64,000 nucleotides of DNA, from assembly GCF_001586165.1 (NCBI RefSeq), contig NZ_CP014608.1, forward strand, positions 3,286,001 to 3,350,000. The letters run 5' to 3'. Positions 1 through 7,975 of the stretch are shown piece by piece; position 1 is the first letter of the stretch; every line of letters begins with the position of its first letter. Under the pieces are notes generated by a model. That model saw nothing but the letters and a program-made list of their open reading frames with translations, was not told the DNA's origin and ran no database searches. The position numbers and the translations under genes were made by a program. Source of the stretch: Obesumbacterium proteus (GTDB taxonomy: Bacteria > Pseudomonadota > Gammaproteobacteria > Enterobacterales > Enterobacteriaceae).

Positions 1-89
1 ATTGCTGTGTAAAAATCCAGTCATAATTTGCGGTAAAGCGCTGGGTAAGCACAACAAAATTAAGAGCCCCTCAGTGGTGCACCTGATAA

Positions 90-122
90 TAAAAAAAGCG
101 GTAATGCATAAGCAAAACCGCT
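90..122 (-). terminator. Rho-independent terminator of the small membrane protein gene
   Basis: On the minus strand an AGCGGT/ACCGCT stem is followed by seven T residues (the A run at 91-97). It lies about 60 bases beyond the stop codon of the gene at 183-473, so that gene is probably a single transcription unit. Confidence 0.7.
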
Positions 123-182
123 AAATTTCATCTACTAGATATTTTTATAACTTCACGCTACATGAAGTGAATTAAATTCAAT

Positions 183-473
183 CTAGATCACTCTCGGACC
201 CTGCGTGGTGAAGGGACGCTGGCGTGGGCGGAAGAGTGAAACTAGTGCGCCAATTAAGGCGACGCTCAATACCAGCAGGTTAAAGAGCACGAAGCCTGCC
301 ATAAGCATGGCGACCATCATTACCGCCGATACGATAAGCGTCATCTGGCGCATTTTACCGCTGAGTCCCATTTGGCGAGACTTCAACGATAGGTACATTT
401 TCCAATATTGCATCTGCCCCTGTAGAGCGCTGCGCATACGTTGAGTGCGAGTGTGTGACTGATTATTTTTCAT
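183..473 (-). CDS. Small membrane protein of unknown function
   Basis: A 96-residue protein I cannot name. The first 45 residues are basic and polar (many Arg, Lys, Gln). Residues about 46-81 form one long or two short hydrophobic segments, and the tail is short, Arg-rich and Pro-containing. This suggests an inner-membrane protein with both ends probably cytoplasmic. An AGGAG ribosome binding site lies 9 bases before the ATG, and a hairpin plus T run follows the gene, so I treat it as real. It is divergent from the hydrolase gene at 747. Confidence 0.72.
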   Translation of the reverse strand: MKNNQSHTRTQRMRSALQGQMQYWKMYLSLKSRQMGLSGKMRQMTLIVSAVMMVAMLMAGFVLFNLLVLSVALIGALVSLFRPRQRPFTTQGPRVI

Positions 474-746
474 ATTTTATTAACTCCTAATGACTCGCTA
501 ACGGGCCAATTTGTGATCCACCCGTCGTTTGTTTCTTGAAAATGAGACTAAAGAGAATTCTTTCAAAACCCCAGCACCTTTAGCCTACTTTACGTGGCTG
601 ACAAAAGCTGACATCGAGAATAGGCTGTAGTTATTAAGTTATTCTTAACGCAGCATCCAGATGGCGATTTTGTTTTGGTAACTATCAGGAAATATGGTGC
701 TATTTTGACTATATTCAAGTGACGTTGTCACCGAAGAGGGCGTCGA

Positions 747-1739
747 GTGAAGAAAAATCCTTATTATGATCCTAATAAAACCCACCATACGCCAGAGGGT
801 TTGACCAATCCTGAGCCCAATGAGCATCGTCCTGGTGATTTAAAGCGCTGGCAAAACGAACGCAAAAAGAACCACTTGCCGCTAAAGCCTGAACAAGGGT
901 ATCGCGGGCTCGTTGAGCGCTGGTGGCAGCCGGTTGATCTTGCGCAGTCACAGGATGGCGTGTGGTGGCTGGGTCACGCTGCGATGTTGGTGAAAATGGG
1001 CAGTAAGAATATCCTGATTGATCCCGTGCTTTCCCAGCGTGCTTCGCCGCTGAACTTCTACGGACCAGAGCGAAAAACACCGTCGCCTATCGACGTTGAA
1101 CAACTGCCAGATATTGATGCGGTTTTGATCTCCCATAATCATTACGACCATCTTGATAAACAGACTATCGATGCGCTGTTAAAACGTTTTCCGAAACTGA
1201 TTTGTATGGTGCCGCTTGGGCTGAAACGATGGTTTATCCGTTGTGGTGCAATATACGTTCACGAACTGGATTGGTGGGAACAGCGTGCGGTTGGCGATGT
1301 GCAGATCCATTTTGTGCCCGCACGGCACTGGAGTATGAGAACTCCTTGGGATCGAAATCGTAGCCTGTGGGGCGGGTGGGTTCTCTCGCATTTAACCGAT
1401 AGCTTCTATTTCGTTGGCGACAGTGGTTATGCGCCACGGCTCAAAGAGATTGGCGAACGATTAGGTCCATTTTCGTTGGCGGCGCTGCCGTTGGGCGCCT
1501 ATGAACCGCGCTGGTTTATGCATTCTCAGCATATGGACCCCGCGGATTCGGTTCGCTTATTTCGTGAACTCGGCTGTCAGCGAGCTTTCGGCATGCATTG
1601 GGGCGTATTCGAGTTAGCCGATGAAGCTTTGGATGATCCTCCAGGCTGTTTACGTGCAGAAATTCAACGGCAAGGTGTTGATGTGAATCGCTATACCGCC
1701 GAGAAAATTGGCGCTTTTATTCCTTTTCCTCGTGGATAA
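747..1739 (+). CDS. Metallo-beta-lactamase-fold hydrolase (NAPE-PLD/UlaG-like)
   Basis: A 330-residue MBL-fold hydrolase. The metal-binding motif HNHYDHLD (about residues 130-137) matches HxHxDH. A second His is in the ARHWS stretch, an Asp in FVGDSGY, and a late His in GMHWGVF, which are the usual two-metal ligands. The long N-terminal extension before the WLGHA strand resembles N-acyl-phosphatidylethanolamine phospholipase D-type family members. The substrate cannot be read from sequence. Translation starts at GTG, with GAAGAGGG just upstream. No signal peptide is visible, so it is probably cytoplasmic. Confidence 0.85.
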   Translation: MKKNPYYDPNKTHHTPEGLTNPEPNEHRPGDLKRWQNERKKNHLPLKPEQGYRGLVERWWQPVDLAQSQDGVWWLGHAAMLVKMGSKNILIDPVLSQRASPLNFYGPERKTPSPIDVEQLPDIDAVLISHNHYDHLDKQTIDALLKRFPKLICMVPLGLKRWFIRCGAIYVHELDWWEQRAVGDVQIHFVPARHWSMRTPWDRNRSLWGGWVLSHLTDSFYFVGDSGYAPRLKEIGERLGPFSLAALPLGAYEPRWFMHSQHMDPADSVRLFRELGCQRAFGMHWGVFELADEALDDPPGCLRAEIQRQGVDVNRYTAEKIGAFIPFPRG

Positions 1740-1870
1740 AAAAGTATAGCGTTCGGACATTTTCACGTTTTCGTGTATAATGCCGCGTTAAAATTCAATT
1801 AATTGTTTGAATTTCAGATACATCCACAATACCCCACGACGCCTGTGAAGGCGACATTAGAGGTTGCTCA

Positions 1871-2824
1871 ATGAGCGAAAAGTTACAGAAAGTTCTTGCC
1901 AATGCTGGTCATGGTTCACGCCGTGAAATTGAAGCCATGATTAAAGAAGGCCGTGTCAGCGTTGATGGTAAATTAGCAACGCTTGGTGACCGTGTTGAGG
2001 TTACTCCGGCTATGAAAATTCGTGTAGATGGGCGCGTTGTGTCTATCCGCGAATCAACCGAATCTGTTTGTCGCGTTTTGGCTTATTACAAGCCAGAAGG
2101 CGAGCTATGTACCCGTCGCGATCCTGAAGGTCGTCCAACGGTATTTGATCGTTTGCCAAAACTGCGCGGTTCTCGTTGGATCGCCGTAGGTCGTTTGGAT
2201 ATCAATACGTCTGGTTTACTGTTGTTCACCACCGATGGCGAACTGGCAAACCGTTTGATGCATCCAAGCCGTGAAGTTGAGCGTGAATATGCGGTACGTG
2301 TGTTCGGTCAGGTTGATGATGAAAAAATTCGTCAATTAAGCCGTGGCGTGCAGTTGGAAGATGGTCCTGCATCATTCAAAACTATCAGTTTCCAAGGCGG
2401 TGAAGGGATTAACCAGTGGTACAACGTGACCTTAACCGAAGGGCGTAACCGTGAGGTTCGTCGTTTGTGGGAAGCCGTTGGCGTGCAGGTGAGTCGTTTG
2501 ATCCGTGTTCGTTATGGCGATCTGCCTTTGCCAAAAGGCCTGCCACGCGGCGGCTGGGCAGAGCTTCCACTTAACGACATCAACTATCTGCGCGAATTGG
2601 TTGAACTGAACGCGGAAACCGTGAGCAAGCTGCCAGTTGAGCGTGAACGTCGCCGTATGAAAGCGAATCAGATCCGCCGTGCGGTTAAACGTCATGGTCA
2701 GGGTGGCAGTGCTGCAGCTGCAGCGCCAAACCGTCGTTCTGGTTCAGCGAATAAAGGCACGTCTTCTACGCGTAGCGCAGCGGGTAATAAAGCGGCTACC
2801 AGCAAAGGAAACAAGCGCGGCTAA
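1871..2824 (+). CDS. rluB: 23S rRNA pseudouridine(2605) synthase RluB
   Basis: 317 residues. An N-terminal S4 RNA-binding domain (about 1-60) precedes the RsuA/RluB catalytic domain. The motif GRLDINTSGLL (about 112-122) contains the catalytic Asp, and NREVRRLWEA is the conserved downstream motif. It converts U2605 of 23S rRNA to pseudouridine during large-subunit assembly. The Ala/Ser/Lys/Arg-rich tail after residue 275 is a low-complexity basic extension typical of the family and variable in length. The ATG has AGAGG about 8 bases upstream. In E. coli btuR follows directly; here cobS and cobC intervene. Confidence 0.97.
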   Translation: MSEKLQKVLANAGHGSRREIEAMIKEGRVSVDGKLATLGDRVEVTPAMKIRVDGRVVSIRESTESVCRVLAYYKPEGELCTRRDPEGRPTVFDRLPKLRGSRWIAVGRLDINTSGLLLFTTDGELANRLMHPSREVEREYAVRVFGQVDDEKIRQLSRGVQLEDGPASFKTISFQGGEGINQWYNVTLTEGRNREVRRLWEAVGVQVSRLIRVRYGDLPLPKGLPRGGWAELPLNDINYLRELVELNAETVSKLPVERERRRMKANQIRRAVKRHGQGGSAAAAAPNRRSGSANKGTSSTRSAAGNKAATSKGNKRG

Positions 2825-2867
2825 TCACAGCGCGTTGCTGCAGCGTAGAATTGCCAAGCAAATATCA

Positions 2868-2899
2868 AACCGTAGCGTTAATCCGCTGCGGTTTTTTTA
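2868..2899 (+). terminator. Terminator of rluB
   Basis: An AACCG-T-AGCG stem pairs with CGCT-G-CGGTT (one G-T pair) and is followed by seven T residues on the plus strand. It separates rluB from cobS. Confidence 0.85.
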
Positions 2900-3011
2900 T
2901 ATCTGCGATCTGGCGCTAGCGCCAGATGAGCGTCTGGTATTAATATAGAAGGCAATCAGAGAGTTAATTCTCTTGCTCTTGCTTACCGACGACATGGACT
3001 GACCCGTAACA

Positions 3012-3749
3012 ATGAAACTATTCCTCGCCACACTGCAGTTTATGACCCGCATTCCCGTGCCTGCCCGCTGGACAGATAATCTCGACATGAATGATTACGC
3101 CAAAGGCGTGGTCTATTTCCCGTTTGTTGGCCTGATCGTTGGCTTGCTGAGCGCGTTGGCATTTGCCGTGGTATTGCCAGTTTATGGCCCTTTGTTGGCA
3201 GCGGTTGCCGCGGTGCTGGCGACCACGTTGGTTACAGGCGCGTTTCATTTGGATGGTTTGGCCGACACCTGCGACGGGATTTTCTCGGCGCGTCCACGTG
3301 AGCGTATTCTCGAGATCATGCGCGATAGCCGTATTGGCTCGAACGGTGCTCTGGCGCTGATTTTTGTGATTTTGGCTCGGGTGGCGATTATCTATCAGCT
3401 AACGCAGACCGGACATAACGTTTACACCTTGCTGGTTGCGGCTCCGGCGCTGAGCCGCGCATTGCTGCCGGTTCTGATGTATCAGCAAAAATATGCGCGT
3501 GAAAATGGTATGGGAAACCTGTACATCGGGAAAATTGGCGGCCAGCATTACGCGATTGCGCTGATTATTGGTCTATTAATGACGCTGGGCTTTGCAAGCT
3601 GGCACGGCGGGTTGGCTGCGATCATTACTTATCTGTTTGCGCTGTTATATCGTGGTTTCATCAATAAACGTATTGGTGGGCAAACCGGTGATACCATCGG
3701 TGCGGGTAACGAACTATTCGGCCTTATCTTCCTGTTTGCGGTTATTTAA
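3012..3749 (+). CDS. cobS: Adenosylcobinamide-GDP ribazoletransferase CobS
   Basis: A 245-residue polytopic inner-membrane protein. It joins adenosylcobinamide-GDP with alpha-ribazole (or its phosphate) to make adenosylcobalamin (phosphate), the last assembly step of the nucleotide loop. The motif HLDGLADTCDGIF (about 78-90) is the acidic signature of the family, followed by RDSRIGSNG. Hydrophobic segments occur at about 30-70, 115-150 and 180-245. cobC follows after 44 bases, so the two genes are probably co-transcribed. Their position between rluB and btuR differs from the E. coli arrangement. Confidence 0.95.
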   Translation: MKLFLATLQFMTRIPVPARWTDNLDMNDYAKGVVYFPFVGLIVGLLSALAFAVVLPVYGPLLAAVAAVLATTLVTGAFHLDGLADTCDGIFSARPRERILEIMRDSRIGSNGALALIFVILARVAIIYQLTQTGHNVYTLLVAAPALSRALLPVLMYQQKYARENGMGNLYIGKIGGQHYAIALIIGLLMTLGFASWHGGLAAIITYLFALLYRGFINKRIGGQTGDTIGAGNELFGLIFLFAVI

Positions 3750-3793
3750 ATCCACAATTTAGAGCACCGCTAATCTGAATCCAAGGAGCACTG

Positions 3794-4396
3794 ATGGAGT
3801 TATATTTGATACGCCACGGACAGACTCAGGCCAATCTAGACGGTGTGTATTGCGGCAGCAGCGATTTGGCCCTAACGGCGCTAGGCGAGCAGCAGGCTGA
3901 TGAGGTTGCGGCGCAGCTGGCGGGAATTTCGTTCGACGCGGTTTATACCAGCGGCTTACAACGCACCCATCAAACTGCGCAGAGAATACTCGGTGCCGAA
4001 GCTGAATTTGTCCAACTTACCGGATTGGACGAAATGGCATTTGGCGAGTGGGAACTTCGCCACCACAAAGAATTACAGCAAGAGGATGCTGAGCACTACG
4101 CTGCTTGGTGTGCCGATTGGCAGCGAACAGTTCCGCCGGGCGGGGAGGGATTTCGTGATTTCTCTGCAAGAGTCAGGTTGGCACTGTCTGATCTTCAGCA
4201 GAAGCATGCAGGACAGCGAGTGTTGATCGTTGCACATCAAGGTGTTATCTCGATCATCTGCACGCAACTTCTCAAACTAGAAGACCGTGCCATGTGGCAT
4301 TTCCGCATCGAGCAGGGAGCGCATAGCAGAATCGATTACCGTGACGGATTCAGCGTTATTCACTGTTTAAACAATAGGGGTAATGCGCTTGCCTAA
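3794..4396 (+). CDS. cobC: Alpha-ribazole phosphatase CobC (histidine phosphatase family)
   Basis: 200 residues. The N-terminal LIRHGQT motif carries the phosphorylated His8 and the phosphate-binding Arg, and the second catalytic His lies in IVAHQGV (about 147). It removes phosphate from alpha-ribazole-5'-phosphate or adenosylcobalamin-5'-phosphate at the end of B12 nucleotide-loop assembly. A CCAAGGAG ribosome binding site precedes the ATG. The gene is convergent with btuR. The cobS neighbour supports CobC over other members of this large phosphatase family. Confidence 0.9.
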   Translation: MELYLIRHGQTQANLDGVYCGSSDLALTALGEQQADEVAAQLAGISFDAVYTSGLQRTHQTAQRILGAEAEFVQLTGLDEMAFGEWELRHHKELQQEDAEHYAAWCADWQRTVPPGGEGFRDFSARVRLALSDLQQKHAGQRVLIVAHQGVISIICTQLLKLEDRAMWHFRIEQGAHSRIDYRDGFSVIHCLNNRGNALA

Positions 4397-4401
4397 TTAG
4401 C

Positions 4402-4432
4402 ACGCCGAAGCCAGCAATGGCGGCCTCGGCGT
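4402..4432. terminator. Possible bidirectional terminator between cobC and btuR
   Basis: ACGCCGA..GCC pairs with GGC..TCGGCGT with one mismatch. It lies between two convergent genes, but the flanking T runs are short, so termination efficiency is doubtful. Confidence 0.4.
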
Positions 4433-4439
4433 TTAGTCA

Positions 4440-5030
4440 TTACCAATCGATACCTTTCTGTGCTTTGATACCGGCTTCAAACGCGTGTTTCACCGGGCGA
4501 ACTTCGCTTACGGTATCCGCCAGTTCTTCCAGTTCGCGATGACAGCCTCGTCCGGTAATAATCACGGATTGATGTGCTGGACGCTGTTTCAACGCCGTGA
4601 GCACCTCTTCAAGCGCGATATAGCCGTAACTCACCATGTAGGTCAGCTCATCCATGACCACCAGATCTAAACTTTCATCTTTCAGCATGCGCTTGCCGTG
4701 CTCCCAAACCGCAAGTGCAGCGGCGGTGTCCGTCTCTTTATTCTGTGTTTCCCACGTAAAACCGGTTGCCATTACCTGAAATTCAACGCCGTGCGGCTCA
4801 AGCAGATTTCGTTCACCGTTTTCCCATGTGCCTTTGATGAATTGAATCACGCTCGCGCGATGCCCATGGCCTACAGCGCGCGCTACGGTGCCAAACGCCG
4901 CCGTACTTTTACCTTTACCATTGCCGGTGAAAATCATCACGATGCCGCGAGTTTCCTGTGCGGCAGCAATACGGGCATCCACTTTTTCTTTAATACGTTG
5001 TTGGCGCTGCTGGTGGCGTTCTTCAGACAT
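4440..5030 (-). CDS. btuR: Cob(I)yrinic acid a,c-diamide adenosyltransferase (CobO/BtuR)
   Basis: 196 residues. It transfers the adenosyl group of ATP to cob(I)alamin or cobinamide, making the coenzyme form. The P-loop GNGKGKSTAA (about 36-45) and the VVMDELTY motif are diagnostic of the CobA/CobO/BtuR type. A GGAGAAAGC leader places the ATG at 5030. It faces cobS-cobC, so three late B12 functions sit within 2 kb. yciK lies upstream as in E. coli. Confidence 0.96.
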   Translation of the reverse strand: MSEERHQQRQQRIKEKVDARIAAAQETRGIVMIFTGNGKGKSTAAFGTVARAVGHGHRASVIQFIKGTWENGERNLLEPHGVEFQVMATGFTWETQNKETDTAAALAVWEHGKRMLKDESLDLVVMDELTYMVSYGYIALEEVLTALKQRPAHQSVIITGRGCHRELEELADTVSEVRPVKHAFEAGIKAQKGIDW

Positions 5031-5099
5031 GCTTTCTCCTAACCTATTAATTTATTGTTATACGTCGGTATAAATAGCGACACCAACACGATGTGGTGG

Positions 5100-5861
5100 T
5101 TATTCTGCTGGGCCTGCTTTTCGCCCTGGCTGAGCATCAAAACTCATTCCCGTTTTCCGGCGACTGTCGTCACCCATCAAATAGAGATAGAGCGGCATGA
5201 TATCGGCAGGCGTTTTGAGCTTCTGTGGATCTTCGTCTGGGAAAGCCGATGCGCGCATTCCGGTACGTGTCCCACCCGGATTAATGCAGTTTACCCGCAA
5301 ATTGGTGTTCTTATATTCGTCAGCCAATACCTGCATCATGCCTTCGGTGGCAAATTTGGAAATGGCGTAAGAGCCCCATCCCGCACGGCCGACTTTGCCC
5401 ACGCTAGAACTGGTGAAAATCAGTGAAGCCGAGGGGGCTTTTAGCAGCAACGGCAGCAGCGCCTGCGACAGCAGCAGCGAGGCGTTAACGTTAACCTGCA
5501 TGACATCACAAAACTCTTGATAGTCTTGTTCCGCCAAAGGATTAATCGTGCCGAGCAAACCGGCGTTGTTTAATACACCATCTAGATAAGGGTAGGCTGA
5601 GGCTAGCTCCGCACCGAGTTTCTGATAGTCAGCTGGTTTTGCCGTTAACAGATCGAATTCAACGATGGCCGCAGGCGACAAACCAAGCTGGCGTATTTGT
5701 TCCTGCACGGCCTGAAGCTTACTCAACGTTCTACCCAGCAGAATCAGCTGCGCGCCGTGGCGAGCGTAGGTGAGCGCCGCTTCGCGGCCAATTCCGTCTC
5801 CCGCGCCGGTTACAAGAATAATGCGGTTTTGCAAAAGCTCAGGCTGTGGTTGATAGTGCAT
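5100..5861 (-). CDS. yciK: YciK family short-chain dehydrogenase/reductase
   Basis: 253 residues from the chosen ATG. It has a Rossmann fold: the cofactor motif TGAGDGIG is near the N-terminus, then NNAG, the catalytic Ser in TSSSVG, and YAISK with the catalytic Tyr and Lys. It is probably an NAD(P)-dependent oxidoreductase; the substrate is not established. The frame is open five codons further to a GTG, but GAGGAAA lies 8 bases before the ATG at 5861 and the resulting MHYQP start matches E. coli YciK. It is divergent from sohB. Confidence 0.93.
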   Translation of the reverse strand: MHYQPQPELLQNRIILVTGAGDGIGREAALTYARHGAQLILLGRTLSKLQAVQEQIRQLGLSPAAIVEFDLLTAKPADYQKLGAELASAYPYLDGVLNNAGLLGTINPLAEQDYQEFCDVMQVNVNASLLLSQALLPLLLKAPSASLIFTSSSVGKVGRAGWGSYAISKFATEGMMQVLADEYKNTNLRVNCINPGGTRTGMRASAFPDEDPQKLKTPADIMPLYLYLMGDDSRRKTGMSFDAQPGRKAGPAE

Positions 5862-6057
5862 GTTGTATTTCCTCACGCCGCTTTAGCATCAAGGCTTTTC
5901 GGCTGGGTCGGCAAGTTATGACTAAATTGTTTATTTGCTGTAACTAATAGTCGCCGATCTTGACCTATTGCACGGTAGATGGTCAATGGTATTGTTCCTA
6001 GAGCGGACATTATGTGCTGAATTTACAGGGACTTTACGTATAAGCCCCTTGAAAATG

Positions 6058-6094
6058 ACGCGTCCGCCAGTATGTTACATACTGGCGGACGCGT
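6058..6094. repeat. Perfect 17-bp inverted repeat upstream of sohB
   Basis: Arms at 6058-6074 and 6078-6094 are exact reverse complements with a TTA spacer. A second hairpin, GCGTTA (6091-6096) with TAACGC (6105-6110), shares bases with the right arm, so the two structures exclude each other. There is no T run. It lies about 60 bases before the sohB start codon, in the sohB-yciK divergent region. Confidence 0.85.
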
Positions 6095-6152
6095 TACAGT
6101 GGAATAACGCTAATATAAGTAGTATCAGAAAATCTTAAACAAGGCGGTGAAT

Positions 6153-7199
6153 GTGGAATGGTTATCCTTGTATGGCCTATTTTTGGCGAAGGTGATGACC
6201 TTTGTGATCGCAATAGGGGCACTGATTGTGTTGTTTGTCAGCCTGCGACATAAAAAGGGAGCGAGCCGCGGAGAATTACAGCTAACAGATTTAGGCGAGC
6301 AGTATCGTGATATGCAGCGCAGTATGCAGGAAGCGCGCATGGACGATAGCGCCTTAAAAGCGTGGTATAAGCAGCAGAAAAAACAGGATAAAGAGAAAGC
6401 AAAACAGCGTAAAGCCGAGGTCAAACAGGGAATTGCGGCGAAAGAAAAACCGTGCCTGTATGTGCTCGATTTTAAAGGTAGCATGGACGCCCATGAGGTG
6501 AGTTCATTACGCGAAGAAATCAGCGCCGTACTGGCTGCCGCTAAGCAGGGCGATGAAGTACTGCTGCGCTTGGAAAGCCCCGGTGGCGTGGTGCATGGCT
6601 ATGGCTTAGCCGCTTCCCAGCTACAGCGTTTACGTCAGGCGGGCGTGCGATTAACCGTTGCGGTTGATAAAGTCGCCGCCAGCGGTGGTTATATGATGGC
6701 TTGTGTCGCTGACCGTATCGTTGCTGCGCCTTTTGCTATTATTGGCTCAATCGGCGTTGTGGCTCAGATCCCTAACTTCAACCGTTGGCTGAAAAAGAAC
6801 GATATCGACGTGGAGCTGCATACGGCCGGAGAATTCAAACGCACACTGACGCTGTTGGGTGAGAATACCGAGCAGGGACGTGAGAAATTCCGCGAAGAGC
6901 TGAATGAAACCCATGAGCTGTTCAAAGAGTTTGTCAGCCAGCAACGTCCATCACTGGATATTAATTCCGTTGCAACCGGCGAACACTGGTATGGGATCCA
7001 AGCGAAAGAGAAAGGTTTGGTCGACTCCGTTGGTACCAGCGACGATCTGTTGATTGCTGAAATGGAAAATCATGACGTGATCGGCGTGCGTTACACCCGT
7101 CGTAAACGCATGATGGATCGCTTCACCAATAGCGCCGCGAACAGTGCCGATCGCCTGATGTTACGTTGGTGGCAACGCAGTCAGCGTTACGATATATAA
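6153..7199 (+). CDS. sohB: SohB, SppA-type inner-membrane serine protease
   Basis: 348 residues, close to the E. coli length. An N-terminal membrane segment (about 8-28) is followed by a Lys/Gln-rich charged linker and an S49 peptidase domain. The catalytic Ser lies in KVAASGGYMMAC and the dyad Lys in the TAGEFKRTLTLLGE stretch. The protease domain probably faces the periplasm. I chose the GTG at 6153: AAGG lies 8 bases upstream, and the MEWLSLYGLFLAK start parallels E. coli, while the GTG at 6147 lies too close to AAGG. Confidence 0.94.
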   Translation: MEWLSLYGLFLAKVMTFVIAIGALIVLFVSLRHKKGASRGELQLTDLGEQYRDMQRSMQEARMDDSALKAWYKQQKKQDKEKAKQRKAEVKQGIAAKEKPCLYVLDFKGSMDAHEVSSLREEISAVLAAAKQGDEVLLRLESPGGVVHGYGLAASQLQRLRQAGVRLTVAVDKVAASGGYMMACVADRIVAAPFAIIGSIGVVAQIPNFNRWLKKNDIDVELHTAGEFKRTLTLLGENTEQGREKFREELNETHELFKEFVSQQRPSLDINSVATGEHWYGIQAKEKGLVDSVGTSDDLLIAEMENHDVIGVRYTRRKRMMDRFTNSAANSADRLMLRWWQRSQRYDI

Positions 7200-7237
7200 G
7201 ATAACATTGTTAATATTGAGTAACGTTAATGAAATTA

Positions 7238-7266
7238 AAATGCCCCTTTAAAGGGGCATTTTTTTA
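7238..7266. terminator. Terminator between sohB and yciN
   Basis: A perfect 20-bp palindrome (ATGCCCCTTT and its complement) is followed by a T run on the plus strand. Upstream A residues could let it also serve the convergent yciN. Confidence 0.88.
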
Positions 7267-7289
7267 ACTATTCAATTCAGAATGATGAA

Positions 7290-7541
7290 TTAATCTTCTA
7301 AATGATATTTTTCAGATAATACATGAGCGAGGTGTTTAAACATATTAAACACGGCGGTCGTTTTGCGGGTTGGAATTCCGTCTTCGTCGAGGAAAAACTC
7401 GCCGCGGAATACTAATACGTCGCCTTTTTGCTCGACTTCGGTCGCTTCCATACCCTGCATATAATCTTCGTGCTCTTTAATGATTTGGTTTGCTTCTGCC
7501 AGTAGAGCTTCACGTTTGATTGGGGTTGTTTCACCGAACAT
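7290..7541 (-). CDS. yciN: YciN family protein
   Basis: 83 residues, the same length as E. coli YciN, ending in the conserved HVLSEKYHL segment. It is a small acidic cytoplasmic protein with no established biochemical role. It is convergent with sohB and divergent from topA, as in E. coli. A GGAGAACG-type leader precedes the ATG. Confidence 0.93.
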   Translation of the reverse strand: MFGETTPIKREALLAEANQIIKEHEDYMQGMEATEVEQKGDVLVFRGEFFLDEDGIPTRKTTAVFNMFKHLAHVLSEKYHLED

Positions 7542-7975
7542 TTTTCGTTCTCCAACAAATGACGTTGTCTATTAATAACACTGACTAATATAGTACTGCG
7601 TACTCTAGGGGTATCGCAAATAATCGCGGTGGCTTGATCTGAGTTTTGGCCGATAATTGGTAAAAATCTCCATTCCGTGCTAATTAAGTTGCGTGATGTT
7701 CTCAATCCGGTAGAGTGATGGGTTTTCTGACCTTTGGCGGAACGAAAGATTGTCGTTTTGAATAAAAGTTCCGCATGTCATAAGGTTGCGAGTGCGTTGC
7801 TCCTGTTTTTTGTGCCGCACATTGCAGCTGTGTTGAGCAGTTGAAAGCGATTTATAAAAAAATGGCTTGATCTCAGCGCGGTCTGCCGCAATATAAAAAA
7901 GAATTTTTCAATCGCTATGATAATGGCGAACAAAGGCTTCTGGAGACAGAAGGATTCATTCAGGTAAAGGTAATT

